From Thermoanaerobaculum sp. (GTDB lineage Bacteria > Acidobacteriota > Thermoanaerobaculia > Multivoradales > UBA5704), in contig JAJKHS010000077.1 in the NCBI GenBank assembly GCA_021154885.1, positions 124,001 through 188,000 on the forward strand: a stretch of 64,000 nucleotides of DNA. The letters are read 5' to 3'. A program made the translations under genes and the position numbers. Positions 51,810 through 62,208 of the stretch are shown here, one piece after another (positions within the stretch are counted from its first letter, which is position 1; each line of letters begins with the position of its first letter). The notes below the pieces were generated by a model, which saw nothing but the letters and a program-made list of their open reading frames with translations, did not search any database and had not been told where the DNA came from.

Positions 51810-51873
51810 TCTCCCTCTTCTCCCGGTGAGGGGGGTGGGAGGGGACGGGAGAAGAGGGCCGGGGTGATGAGGG
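51810..51873 (+). repeat. Palindromic intergenic repeat, copy D
   Basis: Arms at 51813-51824 and 51847-51858, then CCGGGGTGATGAGGG. It lies 35 bases before the PBP start codon, so a hairpin here would sit in the 5' leader of that message. Confidence 0.85.
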
Positions 51874-51907
51874 TCCTGGCAAGCCCCTTGCTCCCCTGCA
51901 AACAACC

Positions 51908-54832
51908 ATGGAGAGGTCGGACCGCTGGCGCACGCTCTGGAGAGACCTCAAACACCAGGGTCCGCGCCCGCTGGCGCTGTTCCTGGCGATGCTCTGGGCA
52001 GTCGTCCTCTTCTTCGGCTTCTCCTGGTCGCGGTGCTTCTTTTCCACCTGCCCGGACGTGGGGAAGCTCGCGGCGTTCCAGCCCGGCGGCGCGCCGCTGC
52101 TGCTCGACCGCAACGGCGAGGTGTTCGCCGACCTCGCCCCGGCGGAGCGGCAGATCGTCCCCCTCTCCTCCCTGCCCGGCCAGGTGGCCCAGGCTTTTCT
52201 CGCCGTCGAGGACAAGCGCTTCTACGAGCACCGCGGGGTCGACTGGACGCGGGTGGGCGGCGCCGTGCTCGCGGACCTCCACTCCGGCGATTTCACGCAG
52301 GGGTTCAGCACCCTCACCATGCAGCTCGCGCGCAACGTCTTCCCCGAGCGCATCCCCGGCGAGCAGCAGACCACCCGCCGCAAGCTGCTGGAGATCCGGG
52401 TGGCGCAGGAGATCGAAGGCCGGTACTCGAAGGAGGAGATCCTCGAGCTGTACCTCAACCACATCTACTTCGGCAACCGCGCCCGGGGCATCGCGGCGGC
52501 GGCGCGCCAATACTTCGGCGTCCTGGCGAAGGATCTGAGCCTGCCCCAGGCGGCGCTGCTCGCGGCCTTGCCCAAGGCGCCCAGCCACTACGACCCGCGC
52601 CGCCATCCCGACAAGGCCCTGGAGCGCCGCAACCTGGTCCTCTCGCTGATGGAGGAGCAGGGGCGCATCCCGCGGCGAATGGCCGAGGAGGCCAAGACGG
52701 CGCCGCTCGGCATCACCCCCCCGCCGCGCCAGGCGCAGGTGGAGTCGGGGCTCGCCCCCTGGTTCGTCGAGCAGGTGCGGCGCGAGATGGAGGAACGCTT
52801 CGGCTCCAACCTCTACACCCGGCCGCTGCGCATCGTCACGACGCTCGACTCCGCCGCCCAGCGCGCCGCAGAGGAGGAGCTGCGCGGCCAGCTCAAGCGG
52901 GTGGAGAGCGGCGAGCTCGGCGCCTTCGACGGCGCCCGGTACTCCCCGGCAGCCGAGGCGGCGGCGGGCGGTACGAAGTACCTCCAGGGAGCGGCCGTGA
53001 TGCTCGACGCTCGCGACGGCGACGTGCTCGCCTGGGTCGGCGGCCGCGACTACGCGCAGTCGCAGTTCGACCGCGTGGTCCAGGCGCGGCGGCAGCCGGG
53101 GAGCGCCTTCAAGCCGTTCGTCTACGCGGCGGCCCTCGCTCATGGGTGGGTGCTCAGCCAGCCGCTCGTCGACCAGCCGCTGCGGGTGAGGATGTCCAAC
53201 GGCCAGGTCTGGCAGCCGCACAACTTCTCGGACCGCTATGAGGGGCAGATCTCGATGCGCGACGCCCTGGTGCGCTCGAAGAACGTGGCGACCGTGCGCC
53301 TGGCCGACGCCGTGGGCCTGGGCGAGGTCTCCGCTCTGGCCAGGAGAGCCGGCATCGGCGAGCCGATCCCGGCCGTCCCCGCCATCGCCCTGGGCACCGT
53401 GGCGGTCTCGCCGCTGGAGCTGACCTCGGCCTACACGGCCTTCGCCAGCCTCGGACAGGCCGCCGAGCCGCGACTGATCCTGCGGGTGGAGGACGACGAC
53501 GGCAAGGTGCTCTGGAGATCGACGCCGCGCCGGCACCCCGTGCTCGATCCCGCCGTCGCGTACCTGGTGACCAACGTGTTGTCCGATGCGCTGGTGCGGG
53601 GCACCGGCAACCTCGTCCAGCAGACCGGGTTCCACGCTCCGGCGGCCGGCAAGACCGGCACCACCAACGAGGGCGCCGACGCCTGGTTCGTGGGCTATAC
53701 GCCGGAGGTCGTGGCTACCCTCTGGATGGGTTTCGACCAGCCGCGGCCGATTCTCGCGGACGCCACCGGCGGCCGGCTGGTGGCGCCGGCCTGGGGACGG
53801 ATGCTGGCGCGCCTCTACCAGAAGCGGCCCGAGCCCAAGCCGTGGAGCCCTCCCGGCGGCGTGGTGTCCCGTCCGGTGGACCCGGCTACGGGGCTGATCG
53901 TCGCGGCGGGCTGCAACTCGGCGAGCGCTCCGGTCCGCGAGCTGTTCATCGCCGGGAAAGAGCCGGCGGCCTTCTGCCCGGGCCAGGAATCGCCGCCCGG
54001 CGACGGCTTCCCGTCCCACAGCTTGTTGGCCGAGCGCGAGAAGAGCCAGGAGGACGCCAGGAGGGTCGAGCGCCTCGCCAAGGCCGCCCAGGATGAGCAG
54101 CGGCGGCTCCGGAAACAGCAGGAGGCCGAGCGGATCGCGCAGGAGAAGGAGAAGAAGAAGGATCAGCAGGAACAGGCCGCGCTCCAGACGCGCAAAGAGC
54201 GGCTCGCCCGCGAGGAGGCGGCCGCCAGCCGTCGCGAGCGCGAGATCGCGACGCGGGAGGCGGCACTGCGCAAGGCGGAGCTCAACCGCAAGGAGCGGGA
54301 GCTCGCCGCCCGCGAGGAGGCTCTGCGCAAGGCGGAGCGCGACCGGCGGGAGGAGGCGCGGGCGGCCCAGGTGTTGGAGCAACAGCGGGAGCAGCAGCGG
54401 CGCGCCCGCCAGGACCAGGACGAGGAGGCCAGCGCCGACGAAGCACGGCAGGCAGCGCCCGCCGAGGACGACCTCTCCGGCTGGTGGGAGCTGACCAACA
54501 CCATCCAGTCCACCAACTACGAGCAGTACCGGGGTCTCCGCCTGGGCTACCGTCTCCAGCTCGAGCAGGACGGCGACCGGCTCACCGGCCGCGGCCAGAA
54601 GTGGACCGAGGACGGCCGCCCCATCCCGCCGGGAGCGCGCAGCCCGATCAGCGTCACCGGCAGGATCGACGGCCGCCGGGTGACCCTCCAGTTCACCGAG
54701 CGAGGGGCGAGGCGCTCGGCCGCCGGCAGCTTCTCCTGGCAGCTCTCGGCGGACCGCGGGGCGCTGCGCGGCAACTTCTGGAGCGACGCCGCGAACGCGA
54801 GCGGCAGCTCGGTGGCGCGGCGGATGGATTGA
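51908..54832 (+). CDS. Class A penicillin-binding protein with a long coiled-coil tail
   Basis: A 974-residue bifunctional peptidoglycan synthase. After a membrane anchor (PLALFLAMLWAVVLFFGFSW) the glycosyltransferase domain shows FLAVEDKRFYEHRGVD (Glu101) and QGFSTLTMQLARN. The transpeptidase domain has SxxK in PGSAFKPF (Ser399), SKN in VRSKNVAT and KTG in AGKTGTTNEG (near 582). Beyond about residue 700 it departs from typical PBP1A: a highly charged coiled coil of ~140 residues (AREEALRKAERDRREEARAA and similar), then a C-terminal beta domain (GWWELTNTIQSTNYEQYRGL) of ~110 residues. That tail is probably periplasmic. There is no clear ribosome binding site, and a repeat element precedes the start. 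Confidence 0.9.
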   Translation: MERSDRWRTLWRDLKHQGPRPLALFLAMLWAVVLFFGFSWSRCFFSTCPDVGKLAAFQPGGAPLLLDRNGEVFADLAPAERQIVPLSSLPGQVAQAFLAVEDKRFYEHRGVDWTRVGGAVLADLHSGDFTQGFSTLTMQLARNVFPERIPGEQQTTRRKLLEIRVAQEIEGRYSKEEILELYLNHIYFGNRARGIAAAARQYFGVLAKDLSLPQAALLAALPKAPSHYDPRRHPDKALERRNLVLSLMEEQGRIPRRMAEEAKTAPLGITPPPRQAQVESGLAPWFVEQVRREMEERFGSNLYTRPLRIVTTLDSAAQRAAEEELRGQLKRVESGELGAFDGARYSPAAEAAAGGTKYLQGAAVMLDARDGDVLAWVGGRDYAQSQFDRVVQARRQPGSAFKPFVYAAALAHGWVLSQPLVDQPLRVRMSNGQVWQPHNFSDRYEGQISMRDALVRSKNVATVRLADAVGLGEVSALARRAGIGEPIPAVPAIALGTVAVSPLELTSAYTAFASLGQAAEPRLILRVEDDDGKVLWRSTPRRHPVLDPAVAYLVTNVLSDALVRGTGNLVQQTGFHAPAAGKTGTTNEGADAWFVGYTPEVVATLWMGFDQPRPILADATGGRLVAPAWGRMLARLYQKRPEPKPWSPPGGVVSRPVDPATGLIVAAGCNSASAPVRELFIAGKEPAAFCPGQESPPGDGFPSHSLLAEREKSQEDARRVERLAKAAQDEQRRLRKQQEAERIAQEKEKKKDQQEQAALQTRKERLAREEAAASRREREIATREAALRKAELNRKERELAAREEALRKAERDRREEARAAQVLEQQREQQRRARQDQDEEASADEARQAAPAEDDLSGWWELTNTIQSTNYEQYRGLRLGYRLQLEQDGDRLTGRGQKWTEDGRPIPPGARSPISVTGRIDGRRVTLQFTERGARRSAAGSFSWQLSADRGALRGNFWSDAANASGSSVARRMD
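54811..54828. repeat. 18-bp direct repeat at the PBP 3' end, left copy
   Basis: GGTGGCGCGGCGGATGGA, inside the last codons of the PBP gene. It is repeated exactly at 55779-55796, and weaker similarity continues about 35 bases past each copy. The two enclose the VapBC-like pair. Confidence 0.8.
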
Positions 54833-54900
54833 GTCCTTCGGTGGCGCCGCCCTTTCATCCCCAGCTTGACGACCGCGCACAAAAGCATAAAAATGCTGAC

Positions 54901-55173
54901 ATGAGGACCACGATTGATCTCCCCGACGAGCTGCTCCGCCAAGTGAAGGCCAAGGCCGCGCTCGACGGCATGAAGCTGAAGGATCTCATTACCCGGTTCG
55001 TGGAACAGGGGCTGGGGCAGGACGCTCTGCGGTCCGCGGCGCCGCTCAGGCGTCGGCGCAGCGAGCTTCCCGTGGCGCGAGAGGCGACGGGGCGGACGCT
55101 GCCCATCCTGACCAACGCGGACGTCTACCGCATCCTGGAAGAGGAAGAGACCGCCGGTGGCCGGCCTGATTGA
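54901..55173 (+). CDS. VapB-like antitoxin
   Basis: A 90-residue protein with a ribbon-helix-helix start (RTTIDLPDELLRQVKAKAAL then DGMKLKDLITRFVEQGLGQ) and an acidic C-terminal tail (LPILTNADVYRILEEEETA) suited to binding a PIN toxin. The strand MRTTIDLPDELL is a standard VapB N-terminus. It lacks a strong ribosome binding site, and an A/T-rich stretch with ACAAAAGCATAAAAATG precedes it. It overlaps the PIN gene by 17 bases and lies inside the direct-repeat-bounded segment after the PBP gene. Confidence 0.8.
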   Translation: MRTTIDLPDELLRQVKAKAALDGMKLKDLITRFVEQGLGQDALRSAAPLRRRRSELPVAREATGRTLPILTNADVYRILEEEETAGGRPD

Positions 55174-55594
55174 TCTGCCTGACATCAACGTCTGGCTTGC
55201 TTTCAGCGTGGCCGACCATGCACACCACCAAAGGGCGCGCCAATACTGGTACGAGGAATCGGGGGATCAACTCGCCTTCTGCCGCTTGACGGCCCTTGGC
55301 TTCCTGCGCCTTGCCACCAATGCTGGGGCGATGGGCGGACAGCCGCTCACGGTGCGCCAAGCCTGGCAGGCCTATGGCGATTTCCGCCGGCTCCCCGAGG
55401 TGTTGTTGGCCGCCGAGCCGGAGGGTTGCGAGACCTGGCTGGAGCAATGGGCCCTGGGGGTTGGCGCGACTCCCCGCCAATGGACGGACGCCTATCTGGC
55501 CGCCTTCGCCAAAGCGGGCGGATTGCGGCTCGTATCTTTCGACGGAGATTTCACCCACTTCGACGGCCTCGATCTTCTCCGATTGAAAGCGTAG
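55157..55594 (+). CDS. PIN-domain toxin of the TTHA0281/VapC type
   Basis: A 145-residue PIN protein beginning LPDINVWLAFSVADHAHHQR; DINVWLA carries the first catalytic aspartate and the HHxxA stretch is typical of this VapC subgroup. FCRLTALGFLRLATN holds the region usually containing the second acid, and TDAYLAAFAKAGGLRLVSFD the last two. It starts with GTG in an overlap with the antitoxin, so translation is coupled. It is probably an RNase toxin. A 9-bp hairpin follows about 110 bases beyond the stop. Confidence 0.82.
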   Translation: MAGLIDLPDINVWLAFSVADHAHHQRARQYWYEESGDQLAFCRLTALGFLRLATNAGAMGGQPLTVRQAWQAYGDFRRLPEVLLAAEPEGCETWLEQWALGVGATPRQWTDAYLAAFAKAGGLRLVSFDGDFTHFDGLDLLRLKA

Positions 55595-55705
55595 CGAACC
55601 AGGAACTCAAGTCGCATCTCCTCGGGACGCAAGTCCTCAACTTGCTCCCCGGTCCATTCTCTTATTCGCCTTTTGGAATAAACATTGCTTCCTCATTCTC
55701 CCGCT

Positions 55706-55729
55706 GAGAGAGGCCGGTCCGCCTCTCTC
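55706..55729. terminator. Hairpin after the VapBC-like pair
   Basis: A perfect 9-bp stem (GAGAGAGGC / GCCTCTCTC) with loop CGGTCC. No T-run follows, so termination would be weak or factor-dependent. Confidence 0.5.
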
Positions 55730-55778
55730 AAAGCGGACGCGTTCTTTGAGCGCGCAACAGCGGAGTCCAGCTCAGCTA

Positions 55779-55796
55779 GGTGGCGCGGCGGATGGA
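55779..55796. repeat. 18-bp direct repeat at the PBP 3' end, right copy
   Basis: Identical to 54811-54828. It is followed by a diverged copy of the post-stop sequence of the PBP gene. It resembles the second attachment-type copy left when DNA inserts at a gene's 3' end; no integrase is present between the copies. Confidence 0.75.
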
Positions 55797-55823
55797 CTAA
55801 AGTCTCATTCGGTTGCGTCGCCT

Positions 55824-56429
55824 TTAACCCGGCTTGCCACTGCCCCTTCGAGGCAGGTCTTGCGATAAGCTTCCCGAGCCCGAAGCCACACCGCCATTGA
55901 TGACGCGCAGTTGCAGTTCTGGACGCGCCAGCGGGTCAGACAAAGGTTCGGCACCAATGTTACGAAGCTGCTCCTGAAGTTGGTGCCACCACTTGCTTTC
56001 GATTTTTCCTTCACTACGAAGTGCTTGAGCCACTTGGAGGGGATGGATCAACAGGACATAACCAATAAGGTGGTTCCCCTTGGGGGTTACTTGAATGAAT
56101 CCAGCTTTCTCAAGGCTATGGATACGTTCTTGCCAGGTTCTTCTAGAGCGACTCCCCTCATATCCTGAATAATAAGCATGCTCGTCTTCATCGCGGATTT
56201 CAATAATTCCTTGTCCGAAATCTCGCGACAAGAGATCAAGGTATACGGTGGAACAATTGTGATTACCTACGATCTTCTTGTCTGTCGTGAGATGCAAAAT
56301 TAGTGGGAGGAAGCGGGGAGAGCACCAATAGCCCTTTTCCTTAGGGCCCTTCCAAATCCTACCTTCAGAATCGGGCCAAAACTGCTCTCTGAGTTCCTCT
56401 CTTCTCTTGTCGGCCTTCGTATTACCCAT
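55824..56429 (-). CDS. Low-GC orphan, possible winged-helix protein
   Basis: A 201-residue protein of unknown family. The start is fixed by AGGAGGATAGAT before the ATG. The N-terminal half includes GYWCSPRFLPLILHLTTDKK and HNCSTVYLDLLSRDFGQGII; residues about 90-120 (SRRTWQERIHSLEKAGFIQV then TPKGNHLIGYVLLIHP) look like the helix-turn-helix and wing of a winged-helix domain. The C-terminal ~25 residues are low-complexity. Base composition is distinctly less GC-rich than the flanking core genes, so it was probably acquired separately. It ends 28 bases from the right copy of the 18-bp repeat. Confidence 0.55.
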   Translation of the reverse strand: MGNTKADKRREELREQFWPDSEGRIWKGPKEKGYWCSPRFLPLILHLTTDKKIVGNHNCSTVYLDLLSRDFGQGIIEIRDEDEHAYYSGYEGSRSRRTWQERIHSLEKAGFIQVTPKGNHLIGYVLLIHPLQVAQALRSEGKIESKWWHQLQEQLRNIGAEPLSDPLARPELQLRVINGGVASGSGSLSQDLPRRGSGKPG

Positions 56430-56836
56430 ATCTATCCTCCTGAGTAAGATGGCGGAGTCGCGCGCCTCCGCCTATCTTTCGCCTAGCGGCTCCGCCGAGA
56501 CAAAGGGCACAACCGCTCTACGACGACGAAAGCCCTACAGGACTGGCTCATAAGAATCAAGGACTTAGGATCGCAAGTATCGCGCTGCCTCACGGCGCGG
56601 AGTGGCAGTTACGAATTACTCATACGGCGCTTGAGGCACGCAGAACATCCCTCACCGTGCGAAAATTCGCTTCTCTCGTCCATTGTTTTCAATCGTTTAA
56701 AGCTCGGCGTGGTCTCCTCAGGTTCCTTAGTCTGACAGGTCTCCTCGTAAGTTTCCTAGTGGTCTCTCGCGCCAGCCCCCGAACCAACCTTGCCGGCCAA
56801 GTCCTCGCTTCGCTGTCGCCAAGATCCTCCAAACTC
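56430..56836. other. 407-base region without a recognisable gene
   Basis: It is lower in GC than its surroundings. A perfect hairpin GGCGGAG / CTCCGCC occurs at 56451-56472, close upstream of the orphan gene. Several short frames exist on both strands but none has convincing codon use, so it may hold gene remnants. Confidence 0.5.
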
Positions 56837-57841
56837 CTAGCGAGACTCGCCTGCCACGATCGCCCGCGCCAGCTCCACGGCCGACAGCGGCGCGCAGCCC
56901 TCGGCGTTGTTGTTGATGGTGCAGAGGAAGGGCCGGCCCGCGGCCAGGGCGGCGCGGGCGAGGTCCGCCACCGACCGGCGGGAGGCGGGGTCGGGGGCGG
57001 CGAGGCGATTGAAGGGAGCGTAGCGCCGGCCGGCCTCCTCGTAGGTCAGGCCCGGCCCCAGCAGCCAGCGGATGATCGTCATCGGCCCGCGGTCCGAGCC
57101 CGACAGTTGAGCCTGGGCGCGGACGTCGGGCATCCGCGGGTGGACGTTTTGGCAGTGGCAGGCGCCCACGGCGGCCAGGACGTCGCCGTACTCCGCGGTC
57201 ACCAGCTCGCGGTTGCGCAGCTCGACGGCATAGACCGGTCCGCGAGGCAGAGCCGCAAGGAAGACTCCCAAGCGTTCGGCGAACGATCCCGGCGAGCCCA
57301 GGCTCTGGGGGGCGAACTGGAAGAGGAGGGCGCCGCCCCCGGCGCCGATTCCCTCCACGAAAGGCGCCACCACCTGCTCGGCGGTATAGGCGGGATCGAG
57401 GAAGAGGGGGTTGGCTTGGCCGCGGTGGACGCCGTAGCGGTCGTGGTCGGGCCAGCGGGCCACGGTGCAGGCCTCGTGGGCCTTCACCAGGAACTGGAAC
57501 CCCGCCGGCACCGCCTCCCGATACGCCGCCAGCTCCGCCGCCTCGACCGGCGCGTAGTGGGTGCGGTCGACCCCCACGCCCCGGAACAGGGGATGGCGGG
57601 CGTAGGCCGCGAGCCCTTCCCGCGCCAGCTTCGACTGCGAGTACGAGCGGTCCCACACCAGCCCCGCCCAGCCCGGGAAAGACCAGGTCGACCCTCCGAG
57701 GTGGATCTCCGCGGGCAACCGGCGGCCCAGCTCCTCCACCTCCGGCGGCTGGGGGGCGGCCCCGACGCCCTGGCGCTGCGGCTCGGGCGGCGGTCCGAGA
57801 TCGAAGAGGGTGAGCTGGTCGTCCGGCTTGCGGCGCGCCAT
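56837..57841 (-). CDS. DUF72 family protein
   Basis: A 334-residue TIM-barrel-like protein of the DUF72 family (YecE-like). Family features include the EIHLGGSTWSFPGWAGLVWD strand near residue 45, the FQFLVKAHEACTVARWPDHD stretch, YAVELRNRELVTAEYGDVLA and the LCTINNNAEGCAPLSAVELA end. The function is unknown; the family has been linked to sugar-phosphate or nucleic-acid chemistry without firm evidence. The start MARRKPDDQLTLFDLGPPPE gives a short disordered N-terminus; the frame continues 21 codons upstream without family similarity. It is followed upstream by a palindromic repeat and the epimerase gene on the same strand. Confidence 0.85.
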   Translation of the reverse strand: MARRKPDDQLTLFDLGPPPEPQRQGVGAAPQPPEVEELGRRLPAEIHLGGSTWSFPGWAGLVWDRSYSQSKLAREGLAAYARHPLFRGVGVDRTHYAPVEAAELAAYREAVPAGFQFLVKAHEACTVARWPDHDRYGVHRGQANPLFLDPAYTAEQVVAPFVEGIGAGGGALLFQFAPQSLGSPGSFAERLGVFLAALPRGPVYAVELRNRELVTAEYGDVLAAVGACHCQNVHPRMPDVRAQAQLSGSDRGPMTIIRWLLGPGLTYEEAGRRYAPFNRLAAPDPASRRSVADLARAALAAGRPFLCTINNNAEGCAPLSAVELARAIVAGESR

Positions 57842-57925
57842 GCCTCGCAGTTTATTGCGGAAACCCGTATCGCGCCAGTGTCTCGTTGCGGGAAGCGAGC
57901 ACAAGGGGCAGACTTCGACAAACTT

Positions 57926-57988
57926 CTCCCTCTTCTCCCGGCGGACGGGGGGGGAGGCTGGGAGAAGAGGGCCGGGGTGATGAGGGCT
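57926..57988 (+). repeat. Palindromic intergenic repeat, copy E
   Basis: Arms at 57928-57939 and 57960-57971, then CCGGGGTGATGAGGGC, between the DUF72 gene and the epimerase gene. It is very similar to copy A, including the sequence just beyond. Confidence 0.85.
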
Positions 57989-58010
57989 TCGAAGGGCAAG
58001 TCGCCCGTTC

Positions 58011-58985
58011 TTAGCTCGCCTGCAAAAACGCCACCGAGGGCGGCAGCCCCTCGTCCAGCGTCCGCGGGTGCCAGTCCAGCTCCGTCCGCGCCCGGGAGTC
58101 GTCGAACGCCCAGTGGCGCTCCAGGCTGTTGAGCTGCTCGGTGGAGAACGGCGGGCGGAACCCGCGCATCCTGTAGAACGGGCTGGAGAGGATCAGGCCC
58201 GCGCGCGCCACTCCGACCGGCAGGCTCATCCGCGGTGGCTTCACCCCGCCCAGGGCGCAGACGCGGTCGGCGAGGCTGCGCAGGGTGGTGACGTCCCCCG
58301 TCATCAGGTAACCCCGGCCCGGCGGCGCCTTCTCGATCACCTTCAGCATGCCGTCCACCAGGTCGTCGAGGTAGATCCAGGCAGTCTTCTTGTCCGCTCC
58401 CACGAGGACGGGGAAGCGGCCTTTGAGGAAGCCGCGGAGGATGGCGTTCGCCCCCTCCTTTTTTCCCGGCGGGCCGTAGACCAGGCTGGGGAAGACGGTG
58501 TTGACCCGCAGCCCCTTCTTCGCCCACTCCTGGACGGCCTGCTCGCCCGAGTGCTTGGTGGCGCTGTAGAGGGTGGGAAACGGGGTGAAGGGGGGCGCCG
58601 TCTCGTCCACGGCGCGGCCGTCCGGCGGGCTGCCGCCCCACCAGGCCATGGAGGAGACGGAGAGGAAACGGCCGACGCCCAGCTTGAAAGCCAGGGAGGC
58701 CACGTTCTCGCTTCCCTGGACGTTGGCCGTCCGCATCCGCTCAGGCGGACCGGTGAGGTCGAGCTCGGCGGCGGCGTGGATCACCCAGTCGGCGCCGGAC
58801 ATCCCCTCCCGCATGGAGGCGCGGTCCCCCACGTCGCCGGCGAAGGTGGCGATCCCGAGCTGCTTCAGGGGCTCGGCGTTGCTGGTGGGGCGCACCAGGG
58901 CCCGCACCTCGTGCCCCGTCTCCGCAAGGCGGCGAGCCAGGGAGCGACCGATGTAGCCGGTGCCGCCGGTCAGGAAGATCCGCAT
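58011..58985 (-). CDS. NAD(P)-dependent epimerase/dehydratase family protein
   Basis: A 324-residue extended short-chain dehydrogenase. The N-terminal Rossmann motif MRIFLTGGTGYIGRSLARRL binds NAD(P); SVSSMAWWGG carries the conserved serine and LYSATKHSGEQAV the catalytic YxxxK (Tyr-x3-Lys) pair. The substrate is not clear: relatives include sugar-nucleotide epimerases, dihydroflavonol reductase-like proteins and sterol dehydrogenases. The C-terminal half (RLRPPFSTEQ-like region, FDDSRARTELDWHPRTLDEG) follows the usual family ending. It starts at MRIFLTGGTG, the consensus N-terminus; the longer frame upstream is not conserved. Confidence 0.88.
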   Translation of the reverse strand: MRIFLTGGTGYIGRSLARRLAETGHEVRALVRPTSNAEPLKQLGIATFAGDVGDRASMREGMSGADWVIHAAAELDLTGPPERMRTANVQGSENVASLAFKLGVGRFLSVSSMAWWGGSPPDGRAVDETAPPFTPFPTLYSATKHSGEQAVQEWAKKGLRVNTVFPSLVYGPPGKKEGANAILRGFLKGRFPVLVGADKKTAWIYLDDLVDGMLKVIEKAPPGRGYLMTGDVTTLRSLADRVCALGGVKPPRMSLPVGVARAGLILSSPFYRMRGFRPPFSTEQLNSLERHWAFDDSRARTELDWHPRTLDEGLPPSVAFLQAS

Positions 58986-59017
58986 AGCCCTAATCCATAA
59001 ATTTGAAGATGGGAATC

Positions 59018-59157
59018 CCCCATATCCCGTCGCTGTTGTACACAGCGGGACGGGGTTCGGGAGTTGAACCCGTCCCGGAGTCTCAACACTCCGCAATCTC
59101 CTTCAGCTCCCTCTCCTCCCCCCGCACGGCTCCCTCCCCGATGCGGGGCTTTTTTTG
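59018..59157 (+). ncRNA. Structured region with intrinsic terminator, possible small RNA
   Basis: A run of strong hairpins on the plus strand. CCCGT-CGCTGT (from 59027) pairs with ACAGCG-GG-ACGGG; GGGACGGGGTTC (from about 59047) can instead pair with GAACCCGTCCC across the same bases, so the two are mutually exclusive. GGAGT / ACTCC follows, then the terminator. No plus-strand gene ends here, so a short transcript of about 130-150 bases is the simplest explanation. No promoter pair was identified and no known RNA family was recognised. Confidence 0.4.
59118..59157 (+). terminator. Intrinsic terminator, plus strand
   Basis: CCCCGCA (59120-59126) and TGCGGGG (59142-59148) form a 7-bp stem with a 15-base loop, followed by C and TTTTTTT. 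It is the clearest rho-independent terminator in the window. The T-run is only on the plus strand, so it does not serve aconitase. Confidence 0.8.
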
Positions 59158-59194
59158 TTGCGGACCGTCCGGTCATCCGGTAAGCTGACAACGT

Positions 59195-59365
59195 ATGAAG
59201 ACCATCAAAACAGATGTCTTCGTCGCCCAGGACGGCAGAGTCAGGATCGATCTGAAGGTGCGAATCAAGCGCCCTCTGGTCGATTTTCCCGTTCACGATC
59301 TCGGTCCCTGGCCGGAGGATCTGTCTCTGCGGCGGGCGGACCTCTACGGAGAGGACGAGAGGTAA
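59195..59365 (+). CDS. Small antitoxin-like protein, 56 residues
   Basis: A 56-codon frame starting MKTIKTDVFVAQDGRVRIDL and ending DLGPWPEDLSLRRADLYGED then ER. The first strand (MKTIxTxVxVxxDGRV) and the tail (PWPEDLSLRRADLYG) are characteristic of short antitoxins encoded before PIN toxin genes, where the tail binds the toxin. No toxin gene follows; instead the aconitase gene converges 17 bases beyond its stop, so it would be an orphan. There is no convincing ribosome binding site. Family assignment rests on the two motifs only. Confidence 0.45.
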   Translation: MKTIKTDVFVAQDGRVRIDLKVRIKRPLVDFPVHDLGPWPEDLSLRRADLYGEDER

Positions 59366-59381
59366 CGCGCCCCCCCTCTCG

Positions 59382-62153
<2,772 letters not shown>

Positions 62154-62208
62154 GCGATGACGATAACAGCTTTCTCCCGAAGGCGGCGAGCCGGAGTAAG
62201 ATGATCGC

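Noticed and set aside
51671-54880. A 1069-residue minus-strand frame across the PBP gene.
   Set aside because: It mirrors the PBP coding sequence on the other strand; no domain or signal is recognisable, and the SxxK, SKN and KTG motifs prove the plus strand.
59047-59076. A tRNA-like T-arm on the minus strand (CGGGTTCAACTCCCG).
   Set aside because: Only this arm fits. There is no matching acceptor stem or CCA end, the T-stem has an A-A mismatch, and the sequence is better explained by the plus-strand hairpins before the terminator.
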